From Plantago major (lineage: Eukaryota > Streptophyta > Magnoliopsida > Lamiales > Plantaginaceae), in the NCBI GenBank assembly GCA_026545765.1, contig CM048844.1:70103035-70167034 (forward strand): a stretch of 64,000 nt of DNA, written 5' to 3'. The notes beneath the pieces were generated by a model, which was given only the letters and a program-made list of their open reading frames with translations, did no database searches and was not told the DNA's origin. Positions 36,223 to 47,741 of this stretch are shown here, piece by piece. Position 1 is the first letter of the stretch, and each line of letters starts with the position of its first letter. The position numbers and the translations under genes are program-made.

Positions 36223-38020
36223 TCATGGTGTGGCAGGTTCTTCATCAATTACATAGTGATTTCCTTCCTGTTTTGCAATCATGACTACTTTCCTTGAATC
36301 ATTGTCAACCAATTTGCATAGGTTTGACTTGATCTTTAATAAGTACCCTTGGTCTGCCAATTGACTCATGCTTGGAAGATTATATTTCAATCCCTCTACA
36401 TGTAGTACTCCAGTGATTGTAAAAGCTCCAAGCTTTAGATCGCCAAAACCTATGGTTGGATTTTCATCTCCTCCAACAAATCTAATAATTGGTCCTTTAT
36501 TACACTCTCTGTAGTTGACTAGATTTTCTTTATTTCCTGTCATGTGCTTCCCACATCCACTATCAAAATGCCACTTCGGGTTCTTCCTCAGAGTGTTCTG
36601 CACAAAATAGGAAACATGGAGTTTGGCTCTCATTCCAACAATGGAACCTTCTGGACTAATGAATCTCCCTATAGGAATCCATTTCTGAATGAACTTCCTT
36701 GGGGGCATTCTTTTGTCTTACTGGAACATAAGGAGGAATTTTAGGTAAATGACTAGTGTCACTATCATTTAAAACGATTTTCCTCCTTGGAGTGTTCCTT
36801 GGTGCTCCTTTTGGTGCTTTCAGATACCTGTCAAGTTGCTGAGTCGACTTTTCAGCGAACTTGTCTTTCCTTCTCAGATTCCTTCTAGCCCTGGCATTCA
36901 GAGTGGTCGTAGCTTGTTTTTTCTTCCACTTCTGGCGATTTCTATGTGCAATCCTGGCATTCATCCATCGTTCTTGATCTTGTTTATATTGCTGAGCAAG
37001 TATCTTTCCGATGGCTTTGTAGCCAATGCCATTTCGAGCACCTTTTGCTTTCTGAGATCTTTTCTCAGCAGCTTCACTAATCTCTGGATCATTATTTCTT
37101 CCGAAAAACGGTACATTAGGAAAATCGCCAGCTCCTACAAATTTTCCTTTCCTAGAGACATAGCAATGTGGGTGATTGCACTTTTTAGTGCATGGTTTCT
37201 TTTCAGAAAACTTTTCCACAGTTTTCTAGGGTACTTGTTTTTCCCTCAAAGGTTTGGTCACAACAACTTTACCTTTTTCAGCAACCTTAGCTTTCTGACT
37301 AATACTATAGGTTGTTTGGGAACCACTTTGTTGACCACTAACAAACGTCAACCTTTCATCACTCTTTTTCAGAGGAGTAGAATTGCTTGTTTGTGTGTCA
37401 AGCCCAATTCCTCCCTTTTCTGAAGGATCTCTTAGGTAAGAGTGTACTTCAGTGAGAGTGTCACTTGCTTTGGCATAGGATTGGAAAGATAACTCTTTCT
37501 TCTTTAGTTCCTCATTCTCATAAAGAAGGTTTTCACACTTCTTCTGGAGCAACTCCATAGCCTCAGAATGCAACTTTCTGGTCTCGTCTATCTGAGCTTT
37601 TAGGAATGCATTTTTTGCATCCTTAGTGTCAAAATGCCGTGGTAAATGTGAACACTCGCTTTCAAGAGACTCTTTTTCTGTTTCAAGAATTTTGGTTCTA
37701 GATCGAGCAACCAAGAATTCTCTTTCATAAAGATCTAACTCCCTTATGAGATGCTCTAGATCCTTGATTCCTTCCTCATCACTCTCATAATTAATGAAGC
37801 GTGAAATGTTGGTTACCTCATCATCAGCCATAAGACATGGCTCAAGGTTAGAGTAATCTAGGTAGATTTCCTTAGCAACTCGACACATTTCATTCTTCCT
37901 TTGACCAAAGTCAAATACTTCGTGAGTGTAGGCACACAATTCTGGTGACGGTAGCTTTGACTCATCAGAATCGTCGTCGTCAGAATCTGAATCAAGATCA
38001 AATGCATCCAGTTGTGCCAA
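36223..38020 (-). pseudogene. gag: Sirevirus D gag and protease region
   Basis: On the minus strand, an acidic Gag segment (DLDSDSDDDDSDESKLPSPE near 37960) is followed by a coiled coil (about 37500-37760), a basic segment (NARARRNLRRKDKFAEKS) and IPIGRFISPEGSIVGMRA. The protease block KWHFDSGCGKHMTGNKENL follows near 36560, then FVGGDENPTIGFGDLKLGAF. The N-terminal Gag core and zinc knuckle are not seen. Closely related to the same parts in B, C and E. Confidence 0.82.
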
Positions 38021-38021
38021 C

Positions 38022-38352
38022 AGAACTATGCATGCTGTCTAAGGCTGTGCACGTCGCTATCAGAAACTCCAAGCCTTTCAGAAACTAAGGAAAACATATT
38101 TTCTTCCAGAAACATTATTTTCACTAAGGTATCTTTTGCATATGGTTTCTGAGGCACAATTCCTTAGTCTTCGGTAATCTTGTGCAGTTTTGATATCTTC
38201 AGATAGTTGAGCTCTTTCTGCTGGATGCCTTGTTCTTGGTCTTCTTGAAAGATATAAAAATTACATTCAGAGACCTAACATCGTATACAAGATTTACTAG
38301 ACTAATCATACTAAGTATACTTCCTCTTTTACAATGTTCAGCTTTCCTAAAC
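38022..38352 (-). repeat. LTR piece of Sirevirus D
   Basis: Minus-strand GAACATTGTAAAAGAGGAAG, then AGTATGATTAGTCTAGTAAA, then TCTCTGAATGTAATTTTTAT and AAGAAGACCAAGAACAAGGC match the early part of the LTRs of B, C and E. Confidence 0.75.
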
Positions 38353-39954
38353 CAGGTTCAGCTTTCCTAAGCTTACATAATGAAAGGACCATCTCATTAA
38401 ATCCATTCCATTGCCTAACCTAATGAATTTTTCTTCTTCACCTCACAACCTCCATAATCAACCCCTCAACCCCCAAATCGCCACCGGTCACGCCACCCAT
38501 CAACAGCCCCTCACCGTCGCCCACTTAATCTATGTCAGCCGCACAAAAACTTCTTCCATGTTCTATTCTCGTACACCCGGAATATGGAGTTTGGGGAGTA
38601 AGATGTCGATGGCGGATTGAGCTAGCGAAAAGAGAAATCATGGACTAACCAAGAAAATCAAGGTGGTGGTGATCTAATCTTCACGGAAGGGAATGATACT
38701 GTTGTGATGAAGATCAAGTGTGACATTGGTGAATTGAGTACTTTCGTGGGGGTGAAGATTTGAGGTAAGAGTACTTATCACGCATTTGATATAATTAATG
38801 GAATTGGGCTTGGTAATTAAAGGAAATTAGATGGTGATTATTTGTGCATGAGTGATGGGTAGTGATAATTAGATGGATTAGGAGATTAATTATGTTGACT
38901 TGATGAGTTGGTAGCAATAGTATTTAATTACTATTGCATTACAAATTGATGGATGGACTATATATGTTGTGTTCGAGAGTTCTGCCTATGTAATTAAGGA
39001 GTTGATTGACTTAGTAATTATTGGTAATTAGATGGTCACTTTTTGGACAACATGTGAGTTGATACTATATACTTACGGATCTGGATATTGGAGTCAGCAA
39101 CTTGGTGACGGATTGATGTTAAGAGGTTTAACTATCTATGTTGGACAAGATCAAGTTGACATGAAAATCTTGGAGAAGCTACTAGACGATTATAGTTGGA
39201 CCCGAGGTAAGGGTTTCTTTGACACTTTTGCTCTTATTTTTATATTATCGTATATATATATAGTTTTAATGTTTGATATACAACTTATGGTTATTATATC
39301 AAGATATTAGAATTGGTATAATAATCTATTTGAAAGGATCAAGTATGTGAATACCCAAAACGTATTTTATGATGTGTGAAACGATTTTGTACAAGTGAAA
39401 CGATTTTGTACAAGTGCATGGATAAATGTTATGTTTGAGCTCTCAGTTGTGACTATGAAATGTTATGTGCCCTTCGGGGAATTTGTCTGGCTGGACTACT
39501 CCCTTATGTTATGTTACCCCTTTGGTAGGGGATTCTGTTTATGTTATGTGAGCCGACCTCTGTGCCACCGGACTTATACTAGTGGCCATAGGATCATGTA
39601 TGATTGAGCCGAAATGTTACGTTTGTTATGCCATGCAACTTTTGTATATGTGTGATCGTATGGTGTGTGTATATATATGTATCTTTGAAACTTTGCTTGA
39701 TCCGGTAGAAGTGTCAATGAGGCTCACCCTTACCCACCCCTTTCAGATATTTAGTGAATTGACATTGGTTGATGGTACAGTGGAGTTGCACCCGGTAGAC
39801 AGATGATGGATTTGTGAAGATTATTTAGTAGTTGTTGCGTACTCTGAGATTTGTATTTTGTACGATGATTTGTACTGTTGGATTTGTTGATATGTATTGA
39901 GGACTTGTAATTATTGTTGTTTATAGGATTTTAGATGCTCTGATTGTACCACTG
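38353..39954. other. Unclassified LTR-like DNA, left part
   Basis: No supported gene; the short open frames here match nothing I know. Phrases such as CTCACCCTTACCCACCCCTTTCAGATA near 39723 are like the long non-coding LTRs of plant chromoviruses. The sequence continues after the gypsy element at 47191, where a minus-strand TGTCACGCCCC (ending 47279) looks like an LTR terminus. This may therefore be a minus-strand Tekay/Del-like LTR interrupted by the gypsy element. Confidence 0.35.
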
Positions 39955-39959
39955 TTGAG
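39955..39959. repeat. Target site duplication TTGAG, left
   Basis: TTGAG directly before the LTR start. The same five bases follow the other LTR at 47191-47195. Confidence 0.9.
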
Positions 39960-41329
39960 TGATGAGCTCAAATTATACTCTAAAATAACTTAAGAGAATA
40001 AGCTGTAGTTGTAGACTACGTCTAACTCGGTATCGTTCTCTAGGAAATTAATCAAGCTATGCAACGATTGAGAATGAATAATTGTTCGTGAGAAACAGAT
40101 TGGTTTGAATGTTGTTATACCCCTTAAACTAGATTAACGTAAGGTAAATAGATAGATTTAAACATAGAGAGAAAGCGAACACGGTAGTGATGATCCAGTT
40201 ATGCTAATTCGATCTATAGTAATATGCATACTTGTCACACGGTTGCTGTACAGAAATCAATCAATCCAATTTAACCAAGTTGTTCTTTGAAGAAATCGAA
40301 TAAGAGAAATCGTCAGGTTTGTCAGACCGACGATTCTTAACCAAAACAAATTAGAATATTTCAATTCAGCTTATTGGATTGAAGGTTTTACGAATATATC
40401 AAACTAAGACAAACCTATATGAATGATTGAAGAACCTTAGAACGAATATGCATAATCTTCACATACTACCGTATTCAAAGGTGTTTAGCTACTCATACTT
40501 GAGAATTGCATGCAAAGATTCATGGTAATGATCATATGAAACATAGATGAGATACTTGCATGCAATAACATGCAATTCAATCAATAGAGATAAAGAACGA
40601 ATTGTACAGAAGAAAGCAATAACAATAATCCGATGTATAGAATCAATGAATAACCAACCTCCAAAGATGTCTCAATTGCAATGTCTGAATCTAGGAGCTT
40701 TTTCCTATGCATATCTAGGGTAAAAGTAGTTATGTCTGCAGTTATGGTGAAAGAAATCTATTTAAAGGAGAAAAAACGAGTAGAATCCTAGCAGAATTCG
40801 ACCAGAAAATCGCCCAGCAAATAAGCTCTCGGGAACTCTCGCCGCGGCGCGCCTAAATGTCTCGCCGCGGCGAAGATGCTTTCTGACAGTTAACTTGCGA
40901 TGTCTGTATCTTTTTCTTCATGAAGAATATGGCTACGATTTTGTCACGAAAGTTATAGCCCTTTGAATTATCTTTCCATGGCCAACGAGATCAGGTAAAT
41001 AGGACTTCATATGAGATAGTTATGTCCAAAATGGCTAGACTGCTCCATAAATCATCACTTTTGCAAGTCACGCTAAAATGCCTCTCAATTCTTCGTCCGA
41101 ACTCCGAATCCACTTCCGTCTTCGCCCAGTTACTCTTCATTCAGAGATATATAACGAATGTCTTCACTCCGAATTTCACCTTCGGGACCAAATAACACAA
41201 AAAATCCTACAAAACACAAACAAAGTACCAAAGCATAAAAACGTACAAAAACACTATAAAACTAAGGTCAAAGACTAACAAAAGACCGCTAAAAAGGACC
41301 AAATGAGACGTTAGAATATTGTCTCATCA
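39960..41329 (-). repeat. 3' LTR of the gypsy gag-protease element
   Basis: 1370 bp, matching 45833-47190 with scattered differences and small indels. On the minus strand it starts TGATGAGAC. A hairpin, ATGAGAC/GTCTCAT (41303-41327), lies at that end. It contains two copies of the GC palindrome CGCCGCGGCG (about 40840-40873), which are not kept in the other LTR. Confidence 0.93.
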
Positions 41330-43823
41330 AAATCCCCAAACTGAACCTTTGCTCGTCATCGAGCAAACACACAACCTAAACAAACTAGACTCAAGACACA
41401 AAATAAAAACAAACCAAAGAGTCGAACTTCCAAGTGACCGAATCTACCATTGAAAACAATAAATTCACAAGATGCAAAAGTTTTGTAATCAACTAACCTT
41501 GGTAGAATAGTGCAAAGAAAATCAAACAAGAATGTTTCTCAAGTAAATAACACTTAAGTCTACCTCACTGATCCCTCACAAATGAATCCTATGCAACTAA
41601 CTCTCACAGTCCTGGAAGTGTCCAGTATGGGTAAACACTCAAGAATACAAAGAGAAAGGAAGGTGACTTTCATCACAAAAATACCTCAAATACCTCATGC
41701 ATTGTACTAAATCAGTTAAATCAGAAGGGACTTTTTTCACAGCTCTATAAACAAATAGCAAAGGACATGTAAGGGCAACGATTCTCTCTCTCTTTTTCTC
41801 TTTTATCACTTATTTTTCCGCATAGTTCTTTTTTGCAGTCTTATAATTGACCCATATGCTTATTTTTTTGGACTCTCAATTTTTTTGGTAGTGTCTGTTT
41901 TACCGAAAGTCCGCACTTTTGTGCGTGCTGGTTTGGTATACACGCCATCAACCCTCACGGACATATGGCTTTTTAGGACCACGTCGGTCTGTGGGTAGTA
42001 TCTGAAACGTGCCCAACACGACTAACGGTGACATAAATGCCATAGATACACTCCGAGACTTATATTATTATTATTTTTTGGAGAGAGAACAAAGCCACAA
42101 AAAAGTCAAACAAATACAGCACACATTAACTTCTTCCCCAAACCTGTTCTTTGAACAGTTTAGTACAAGCAAATAATAATGAAAATCATGCCGTTCGTCA
42201 TATTTAACTTACACAAAGTACACATGAGAATGATGAGGCGCAAACAAGGGAGTTTGCACTTCCCGAGGTAAATCACACAGGTGCCGGTACAATATTTTTT
42301 CATCGGCTAGGCTTCTCACAGCTTTTTGGACCAAGGAGCTACACAAACTTATTATTTACAAGAGAAACATACTTATAAGATTTTAAATCCACTAAACTAC
42401 TTCCAGTTAAATATCATACAAAACATAAGCAGCAAGCAAATTTATCATCTACAATAGATATTCGACTTGGAAGAATAACTCAGACTCACGAAAGACTCTA
42501 GAAACATAAGTAAAATAGCAGGAAACAATGTACGAGACAACATAAGCTCATGATACAGTCGACAACACGATAACATCCCCAAACCAACACAATTGCTAAT
42601 CCCTAGCAATGAATAGTGTAAGAGAAAACGACTGTATAGAATGACTAACCATAGTGATGTCTCCGAAGGTGGAATAAAGCTAATCTAGAAGTGCCTCCAC
42701 CGAAGCGTTGCTCCCAGAAATCCTATTGTGCCTTCCATAGTTTGGCCTGCTGCTCCAAGCACTCAATCTCACACTACTCTCTAGCATCTACTCTCCTGTC
42801 TCGCTCCTCCTGCTGCTGGTACCTATATTCTACTAGACATATTGCCTGCAAAAACGGTGTAAGAGATAGTAATATGGGAGAAGAGTAAGATTACTACTTC
42901 CCCAAACCAAAACAAGATCATCAATCAGAAGCAGGGGAATACAAAAATATCCCCAAACCAATTCAATACTCCATATCAAAACTCGATTCAATGCAGCTAA
43001 GATCACAATCATAAGAAAGGTCATAAGCAATGCAAAATAGGTACAATGTGGCATAATTTTGAGTGGGGTGCAATTGAACAATCAAACAAGTGAATCCAAA
43101 AGCAAGAAGCAATCAAACATATAGTATCATGAAATCAACCCACAAGAGAAAATAATTAGGAACTAACGACGATCAACCAAGTAAATCAAGTAAATCTCGA
43201 AATTAATGGAAGAAAGAAGTTTTCAAGCCAAAGTACCTTTAATTCGCAAAAGAGTGGTGTAAGAAACTTGAAAATGGGGAAATAATCAAAAGGATGAGAA
43301 GAAGAAAAGAGCAATTTTTTTATTTTTTATTTTTACTCTCGCCGCGGCGAGTTTTCTTTATCGCAGATATATTTATAGTCATGAGTTCTCGTGGCGAAGA
43401 ATAAATCTAAATGTGGGCGAAACTTACGAGAGAAACCTTTGGAAAAAAACAGGACTCTCCATGGCGAAGCAAAAGGCTCATGGCTAAAACTTCTGAATGC
43501 ACGAATAGGATAAGGAGGCCACCTGCGCATGAGCAAGATGCTTCATGCGAGAGTGAATTTTTCAAAAAAATTCACTTGCACTAGTTCAACCTCGTCATCA
43601 AGATCTCCAAGCCTCAGCTAGAGTTTACGAGTTTCCTCGTATGAGTGCAAAGGTCCCACCTTCCAGAGACACAACTAAACTAAAAACAAGCAAACCACAA
43701 AAACAAATAGTCTAACAATACGAAATAACAAGCAAGTGTACGGAATGAAAATTAGTCTAAATGAATGAAAAACAAAAGGGGCATTTGTTTAGAGTCGTTA
43801 GCTCGACTGCTTCCACTCTAGGG
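41330..43823 (-). other. Long non-coding interior of the gypsy element
   Basis: No domain recognised on either strand. Minus-strand purine tract TTTGGGGATTTT (41330-41341) abuts the 3' LTR. Another CTCGCCGCGGCGAG palindrome is at 43338-43351. There are several short AT-rich and CT-rich runs (41785-41810, 42060-42080). Confidence 0.6.
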
Positions 43824-44543
43824 TCAATGGAGCTTGATTCTTCCGGTTGGAGCAGCTCTTTTTTTTCCTTGTTGATAAGTATGAGTGTAGAGTGGCCCGG
43901 TGTGCGCACCTATGTATGTCTTCATATGAAATTGGGCAACAGTATATGGTATATTAGCGGCTTGCAACTCACGTTGCATGCCATGTACCTCAAAGGTCCA
44001 GGTGCGATCGTGAAGATTAAAAATCATGCGCGTGGATTTGATGAAGGGGCGCCCCAAAAGCAGTATATCCTTCTCCATGTCTTTCCCCTTCACCCTGGAT
44101 GAGTCCACAATCACGAAATCTGTCATAACCACAACACCGTCCAGTGTAACCAGAACATCTTCAACTATACCCATACACCTGCTCCTCGTTCCATTAGCTA
44201 GCAAAACGAAGCATCTACGAGGCTCTAGTCCTTTTAAGTTAAGCTCCTCGTAAGTAGCAAAAGTCATCAGATTACACGAAGCCCCTGTGTCAACAATAAC
44301 AGTCACCTCTGACGAGTTACCAATACCGACAACCAAGTCAAAATTCTCTGAATCACTGACACTGTTTTCTAGCTTTTGAATTACAGGAGTAGTGGGATCC
44401 ACAGTATAGTGAATCGGTTCCACATTCGCCTTCTCTACTGGAATTGCAGAACCATGTGTGACCACATTCATCTCCTTTTTGTCAACTCTCACTTCTACTG
44501 GCTCCTCAAGCTGATCAGTGCAAGTAGCAAGAACATATTTCAC
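43824..44543 (-). CDS. Gypsy-type aspartic protease domain
   Basis: A 239-residue open frame. Retropepsin signature VTVIVDTGASCNLM, with the catalytic aspartate at residue 85 (about 44289-44291), then FVLLANGTRSRCMGIVEDV and the second conserved block DILLLGRPFI. This protease matures Gag in gypsy elements. It lies downstream of gag on the minus strand. No RT follows, which is unusual for an ordinary gypsy element but normal for TR-GAG types. Treated as a fossil domain. Confidence 0.8.
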   Translation of the reverse strand: MKYVLATCTDQLEEPVEVRVDKKEMNVVTHGSAIPVEKANVEPIHYTVDPTTPVIQKLENSVSDSENFDLVVGIGNSSEVTVIVDTGASCNLMTFATYEELNLKGLEPRRCFVLLANGTRSRCMGIVEDVLVTLDGVVVMTDFVIVDSSRVKGKDMEKDILLLGRPFIKSTRMIFNLHDRTWTFEVHGMQRELQAANIPYTVAQFHMKTYIGAHTGPLYTHTYQQGKKRAAPTGRIKLH

Positions 44544-44810
44544 TTTTCCTGGCTCATCAAAAGTGACTTCGACAGCTAGGGGTTTCTGCGGTCACTGGAG
44601 ACTTACCCTTCTGTCTTTGCTCCATGTGACTCAATAGATCCCCCAGGGTCCTTTCTAATAGCTTTTGTGCCTTCTCAATGTCGTCGAACCGCTGATCTTC
44701 CTGCTCTGAATTTCCTTTGCCTCATTCCAGAACCTCTCGGATCGCTCTATGTAGTTCCTGATTTCCTGATCAGAGCTTCCTTGCCAGCTTCCACTCTGTA
44801 TTGTTCATAC

Positions 44811-45659
44811 CTAGTTGACTATCTTGGGAGTCGGTTTTGCATTAATTATCTCTGGAATCTTACATATGTTAGCTCTATGCCCAAGGTTACCCCAGAGACT
44901 ACATTGCTCATCCATCTGTGTGCCTGAGGTAGAGATAGTGCCAAGCATCCTCATCTCTCCGATTTGATCCATAAAATCGCAATCTCTAGCCCCTGAGAGT
45001 ACTTCCACAGTTCTAACCATACCCCTTCGAGACCGACTACGCGCCCCCTCGAGCTGGGAAACAACAGCAAGCTTATCAAATGCTTCATTCAAGGCAGCAG
45101 GAGGTGCCGTAAGGATGGTCCCATCAACAGTCATGTCAACCATATTCTGAGCTTCCCAATCTAAGCCCTCATAAAACCTGATACAAAGATCCATCTGGGA
45201 CATCTTGTGGTGGGGGCACTGAGAAAGAAGATTCAAAAACCGTTCCCTTGCCTCATAGAAACTCTCCTCACTCATCTGCATAAACTTCAAAATCTGGAGA
45301 TGGAGTCGCCTCGTCTTCTCAACAGGATAAAACTTGTTCATCAAAGCTGTATACAGAGCATCCCAAGTAAGAAAAGATCCCTCAGACTAGTTCAGAAGCC
45401 AGTTCTTAGCCTTATCCTGCATGCAAATGGGGAAGACCTTCTTCCTGATCTCATCATCGGTAACAGTAATTCCACATGCAGTTAGCGGAATTCTAGATAT
45501 CAACCCCTCAAATTCCTTCAGAAACCGAATGACATCCTCATTATCCTTTCCGTAGTATTTAGGCAGGTCGTGAAAGTGATGAGGTTTAATTTCCATGTTC
45601 CTGGCATCATTAGACAGAACAATTGCTGACTTTCCAGCTTTTATCTCGCCAGGCTGCAT
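44811..45659 (-). pseudogene. gag: Gypsy gag region (retrotransposon gag type)
   Basis: Minus-strand FHDLPKYYGKDNEDVIRFLK, then VTDDEIRKKVFPICMQDKAK and W, then MNKFYPVEKTRRLHLQILKF, then FYEARERFLNLLSQCPHHKM and IRFYEGLDWEAQNMVDM. This is the core capsid pattern of Athila/TR-GAG Gag proteins. A zinc-knuckle-like segment (CSLWGNLGHRANIC) is near 44868-44909. It lies just inside the 5' LTR. Fossil with at least one break. Confidence 0.82.
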
Positions 45660-45811
45660 TTAAGCCCCATATGTCAGCTGAGCCATCGGAATCTTCTTCT
45701 GATAACCTGTTGTTAAAGCGCCTTGAAAGATTCTTAGTTTCTGTAAGTGCACTAAAACTTCAGGTTCAAAAAAAAAAAAATCACACTCAAACGCAGCAGT
45801 AGGAATTAATT

Positions 45812-45830
45812 CCCCGGCAGCGGTGTCAAA
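45812..45830 (-). other. Primer binding site of the gypsy element
   Basis: On the minus strand TTGACACCGCTGCCGGGGA follows the 5' LTR after a few bases. It resembles TGGCGCCGTTGCCGGGGA, complementary to tRNA-Asp, as used by Athila and TR-GAG elements. Confidence 0.6.
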
Positions 45831-45832
45831 TT

Positions 45833-47190
45833 TGTTGAGCTCAAATTATACTCTAAAATAACTTAAGAGAATAAGCTGTAGTTGTAGACTAAGCCTAACT
45901 CGGTATCGTTCTCTAGGGAATTAATCAAGCTATGCAACGATTGAGAATGAACAATTGTTCGTGAGAAACAGATTGGTTTGAATGTTGTTATACCCCTTAA
46001 ACTAGATTAACGTAAGGTAAATAGATAGATTTAAACAAAGAGAGAAAGCGAACACGGTAGTGATGATCCAGTTATGCTAATTTGATCTAGAGTAATATTC
46101 ATACTAGTTACACGGTTGGTGTACAGAAATCAATCAATCCAATTTAACCAAGTTGTTATTTGAAGAAATCGAATAAGAGAAATCATCAGGTTTGTCAGAC
46201 CGACGATTCTTAACCAAAACAAATTAGAATATTTCAATTCAGCTTATTCGATTGAAGGTTTTACGAATATATCAAACTAAGACAAACCTATATGAATGAT
46301 TGAACGAATATGCATAATTTTCACATACTACCGTATTCAAAGGTGTTTAGCTACTCATACTTGAGAATTGCATGCAAAGATTCATGGTAATGATCATATG
46401 AAACATAGATGAGAAACTCGCATGCAATAACATACAATTCAATCAATAGAGATAAAGAACGAATTGTAAAGAAGAAAGCAATAGAGAAATCAATACCAAT
46501 AATCCGATGTATAGAATCAATGAATAACCAACCTCCAAAGATGTCTCAATTGCAATGTCTGAATCTAGGAGCTTTTTCCTATGCATATCTAGGGTAAAAG
46601 GAAGTAATGGTGAAATAAATCTATTTAAAGGAGAAAAAACGAGTAGAATCCTAGCAGAATTCGACCAGAAAATCGCCAAGCAAATAAGCTCTCGGGAACT
46701 CTACAAGCGCCTAAATGTCTCTGTGGCCATGTAAGATGCTTTCTGACAGTCAACTTTCAATGTTTGTATCTTTTTTTTTCAGGAAGAATTTGGCTATGAT
46801 TTTGGCACGAAAGTTTTAGCCCTTTGAATTATCTTTCCATGGTCACCGAGTCAGGTAAATCGGACTTCATATGAGATAGTTATGTACAAAATGTCTTAGA
46901 CTGCTCCGTTAATCATTACTTTTGCAAGTCATGCTAAAACGCCTCTCAATTCTTCGTCCGAACTCCGAATCCACTTCCGTCTTTGCCCAATTACTCTTCA
47001 TTCAAAGATCTATAACCAATGTCTTCACTCCGAATTTCACCTTCGGGGCCAAATAACACAAAAAATCCTACAAAACACAAACAAAGTACCAAAGCATAAA
47101 AACGTACAAAAACACTATAAAACTAAGGTCAAAGACTAACAAAAGACCGCTAAAAAGGACCAAATGAGACGTTAGAATATTGTCTCATCA
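45833..47190 (-). repeat. 5' LTR of the gypsy gag-protease element
   Basis: 1358 bp, with TGTTGAGCTC at its left edge and GTCTCATCA at its right edge. It pairs with 39960-41329 and carries the same terminal hairpin (47164-47188). Confidence 0.93.
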
Positions 47191-47195
47191 TTGAG
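47191..47195. repeat. Target site duplication TTGAG, right
   Basis: Same five bases as 39955-39959. Confidence 0.9.
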
Positions 47196-47529
47196 ATTTA
47201 AGGAAGGCTTCGTCTTGGTGTGAGCCCATCTCACGATAGACGGTCGGTCGCGCCAAAGTTTTGGTTTTGGGGCGTGACAGCGAATCCCTCTTGTAGATTT
47301 TGGGTATCTGAAAATGATTGCTAAAGAATTGAACTACAAACGATTCGCAAGATTCAACAAACAGTAGAGCTATGTAATTTCATCCAAAAGATCCTATACT
47401 AGCTGCAGTTCCTAAATTCTTACCACCAACCTATTGGATGACTAACTACGCGACCCACTCATGTTCCATACATCCAACATGCAATATCGTATACACAAAT
47501 CCAATTAATAATGAAAATCTACCTATTAA
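47196..47529. other. Unclassified LTR-like DNA, right part, and flank
   Basis: 47196-47279 reads on the minus strand from TGTCACGCCCCAAAACC, a typical start of plant gypsy LTRs, and continues 38353-39954 across the inserted element. 47280-47529 shows nothing recognisable. Confidence 0.35.
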
Positions 47530-47741
47530 GCAAAAGAAGTTTAGAGGAGTCATAAGGTGGTCTGGTGGTAAGGAGCTGAAACTGTATGCAGGAGGTGCAG
47601 AGTTCGAACCCTGGCATCGTCAATTATTGAAAGGGGTTATAAGGTGGTTGAGGCAAGGAGTTATATGGTGGTTGAAGTGGTAATTGAGCTCTTGTAATAT
47701 ATTAGCTTATTCAAAAAAAAAAAAAAGCAAAAGAAGTTTAG
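47530..47741 (+). mobile_element. tRNA-derived SINE with target site duplication
   Basis: The body is about 180 bp (47545-47725). An A-box-like GTGGTCTGGTGGTAAGGAG lies at 47558-47576 and a B box, GAGTTCGAACCC, at about 47600-47611. Together they form an internal RNA polymerase III promoter. The body ends in a run of A (about 47713-47726). It is flanked by the 15-bp direct repeat GCAAAAGAAGTTTAG at 47530-47544 and 47727-47741. Perfect flanks suggest a fairly recent insertion. It codes for nothing and would rely on LINE enzymes to move. Confidence 0.9.

Larger units (their letters stand above)
34652..38352 (-). mobile_element. Sirevirus copy D, partial, minus strand
   Basis: Remains of a third Sirevirus. 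Reading right to left: LTR piece (about 38022-38352), gag (36656-38020), protease (about 36223-36640), spacer with TATA box (35292-36222) and ORF3 N-terminus (34652-35291). Integrase, RT and RNase H are not seen. C lies at its left edge, inside ORF3. Its ORF3 start (MAPKRAAPKSQVSSSGTAAK) differs clearly from B and C, so it belongs to another subfamily. Old and incomplete. Confidence 0.75.
39960..47190 (-). mobile_element. Ty3/gypsy non-autonomous element with gag and protease only (TR-GAG-like)
   Basis: 7231 bp with two similar LTRs (39960-41329 and 45833-47190) and a perfect 5-bp TSD TTGAG. Genes lie on the minus strand: gag (44811-45659) and aspartic protease (43824-44543). About 2.5 kb downstream (41330-43823) holds no RT, RNase H or integrase that I can find. 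A PBS resembling tRNA-Asp elements and an Athila-like Gag fit the TR-GAG class of short gypsy elements, which depend on enzymes from other elements. Whole at its ends; the gag region has at least one break. Confidence 0.85.

Noticed and set aside
36836-37423. 195-residue plus-strand open frame opposite gag of D
   Set aside because: Shadow of the minus-strand gag coding sequence.
38411-38620. Short open frame rich in Pro, His and Gln
   Set aside because: The composition looks like a 5' leader or gene-like scrap, but no domain, no continuation and no splice structure could be shown.
39032-39310. 92-residue plus-strand open frame in LTR-like DNA
   Set aside because: Hydrophobic AT-driven translation with no motif. 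The surrounding sequence looks like non-coding LTR.
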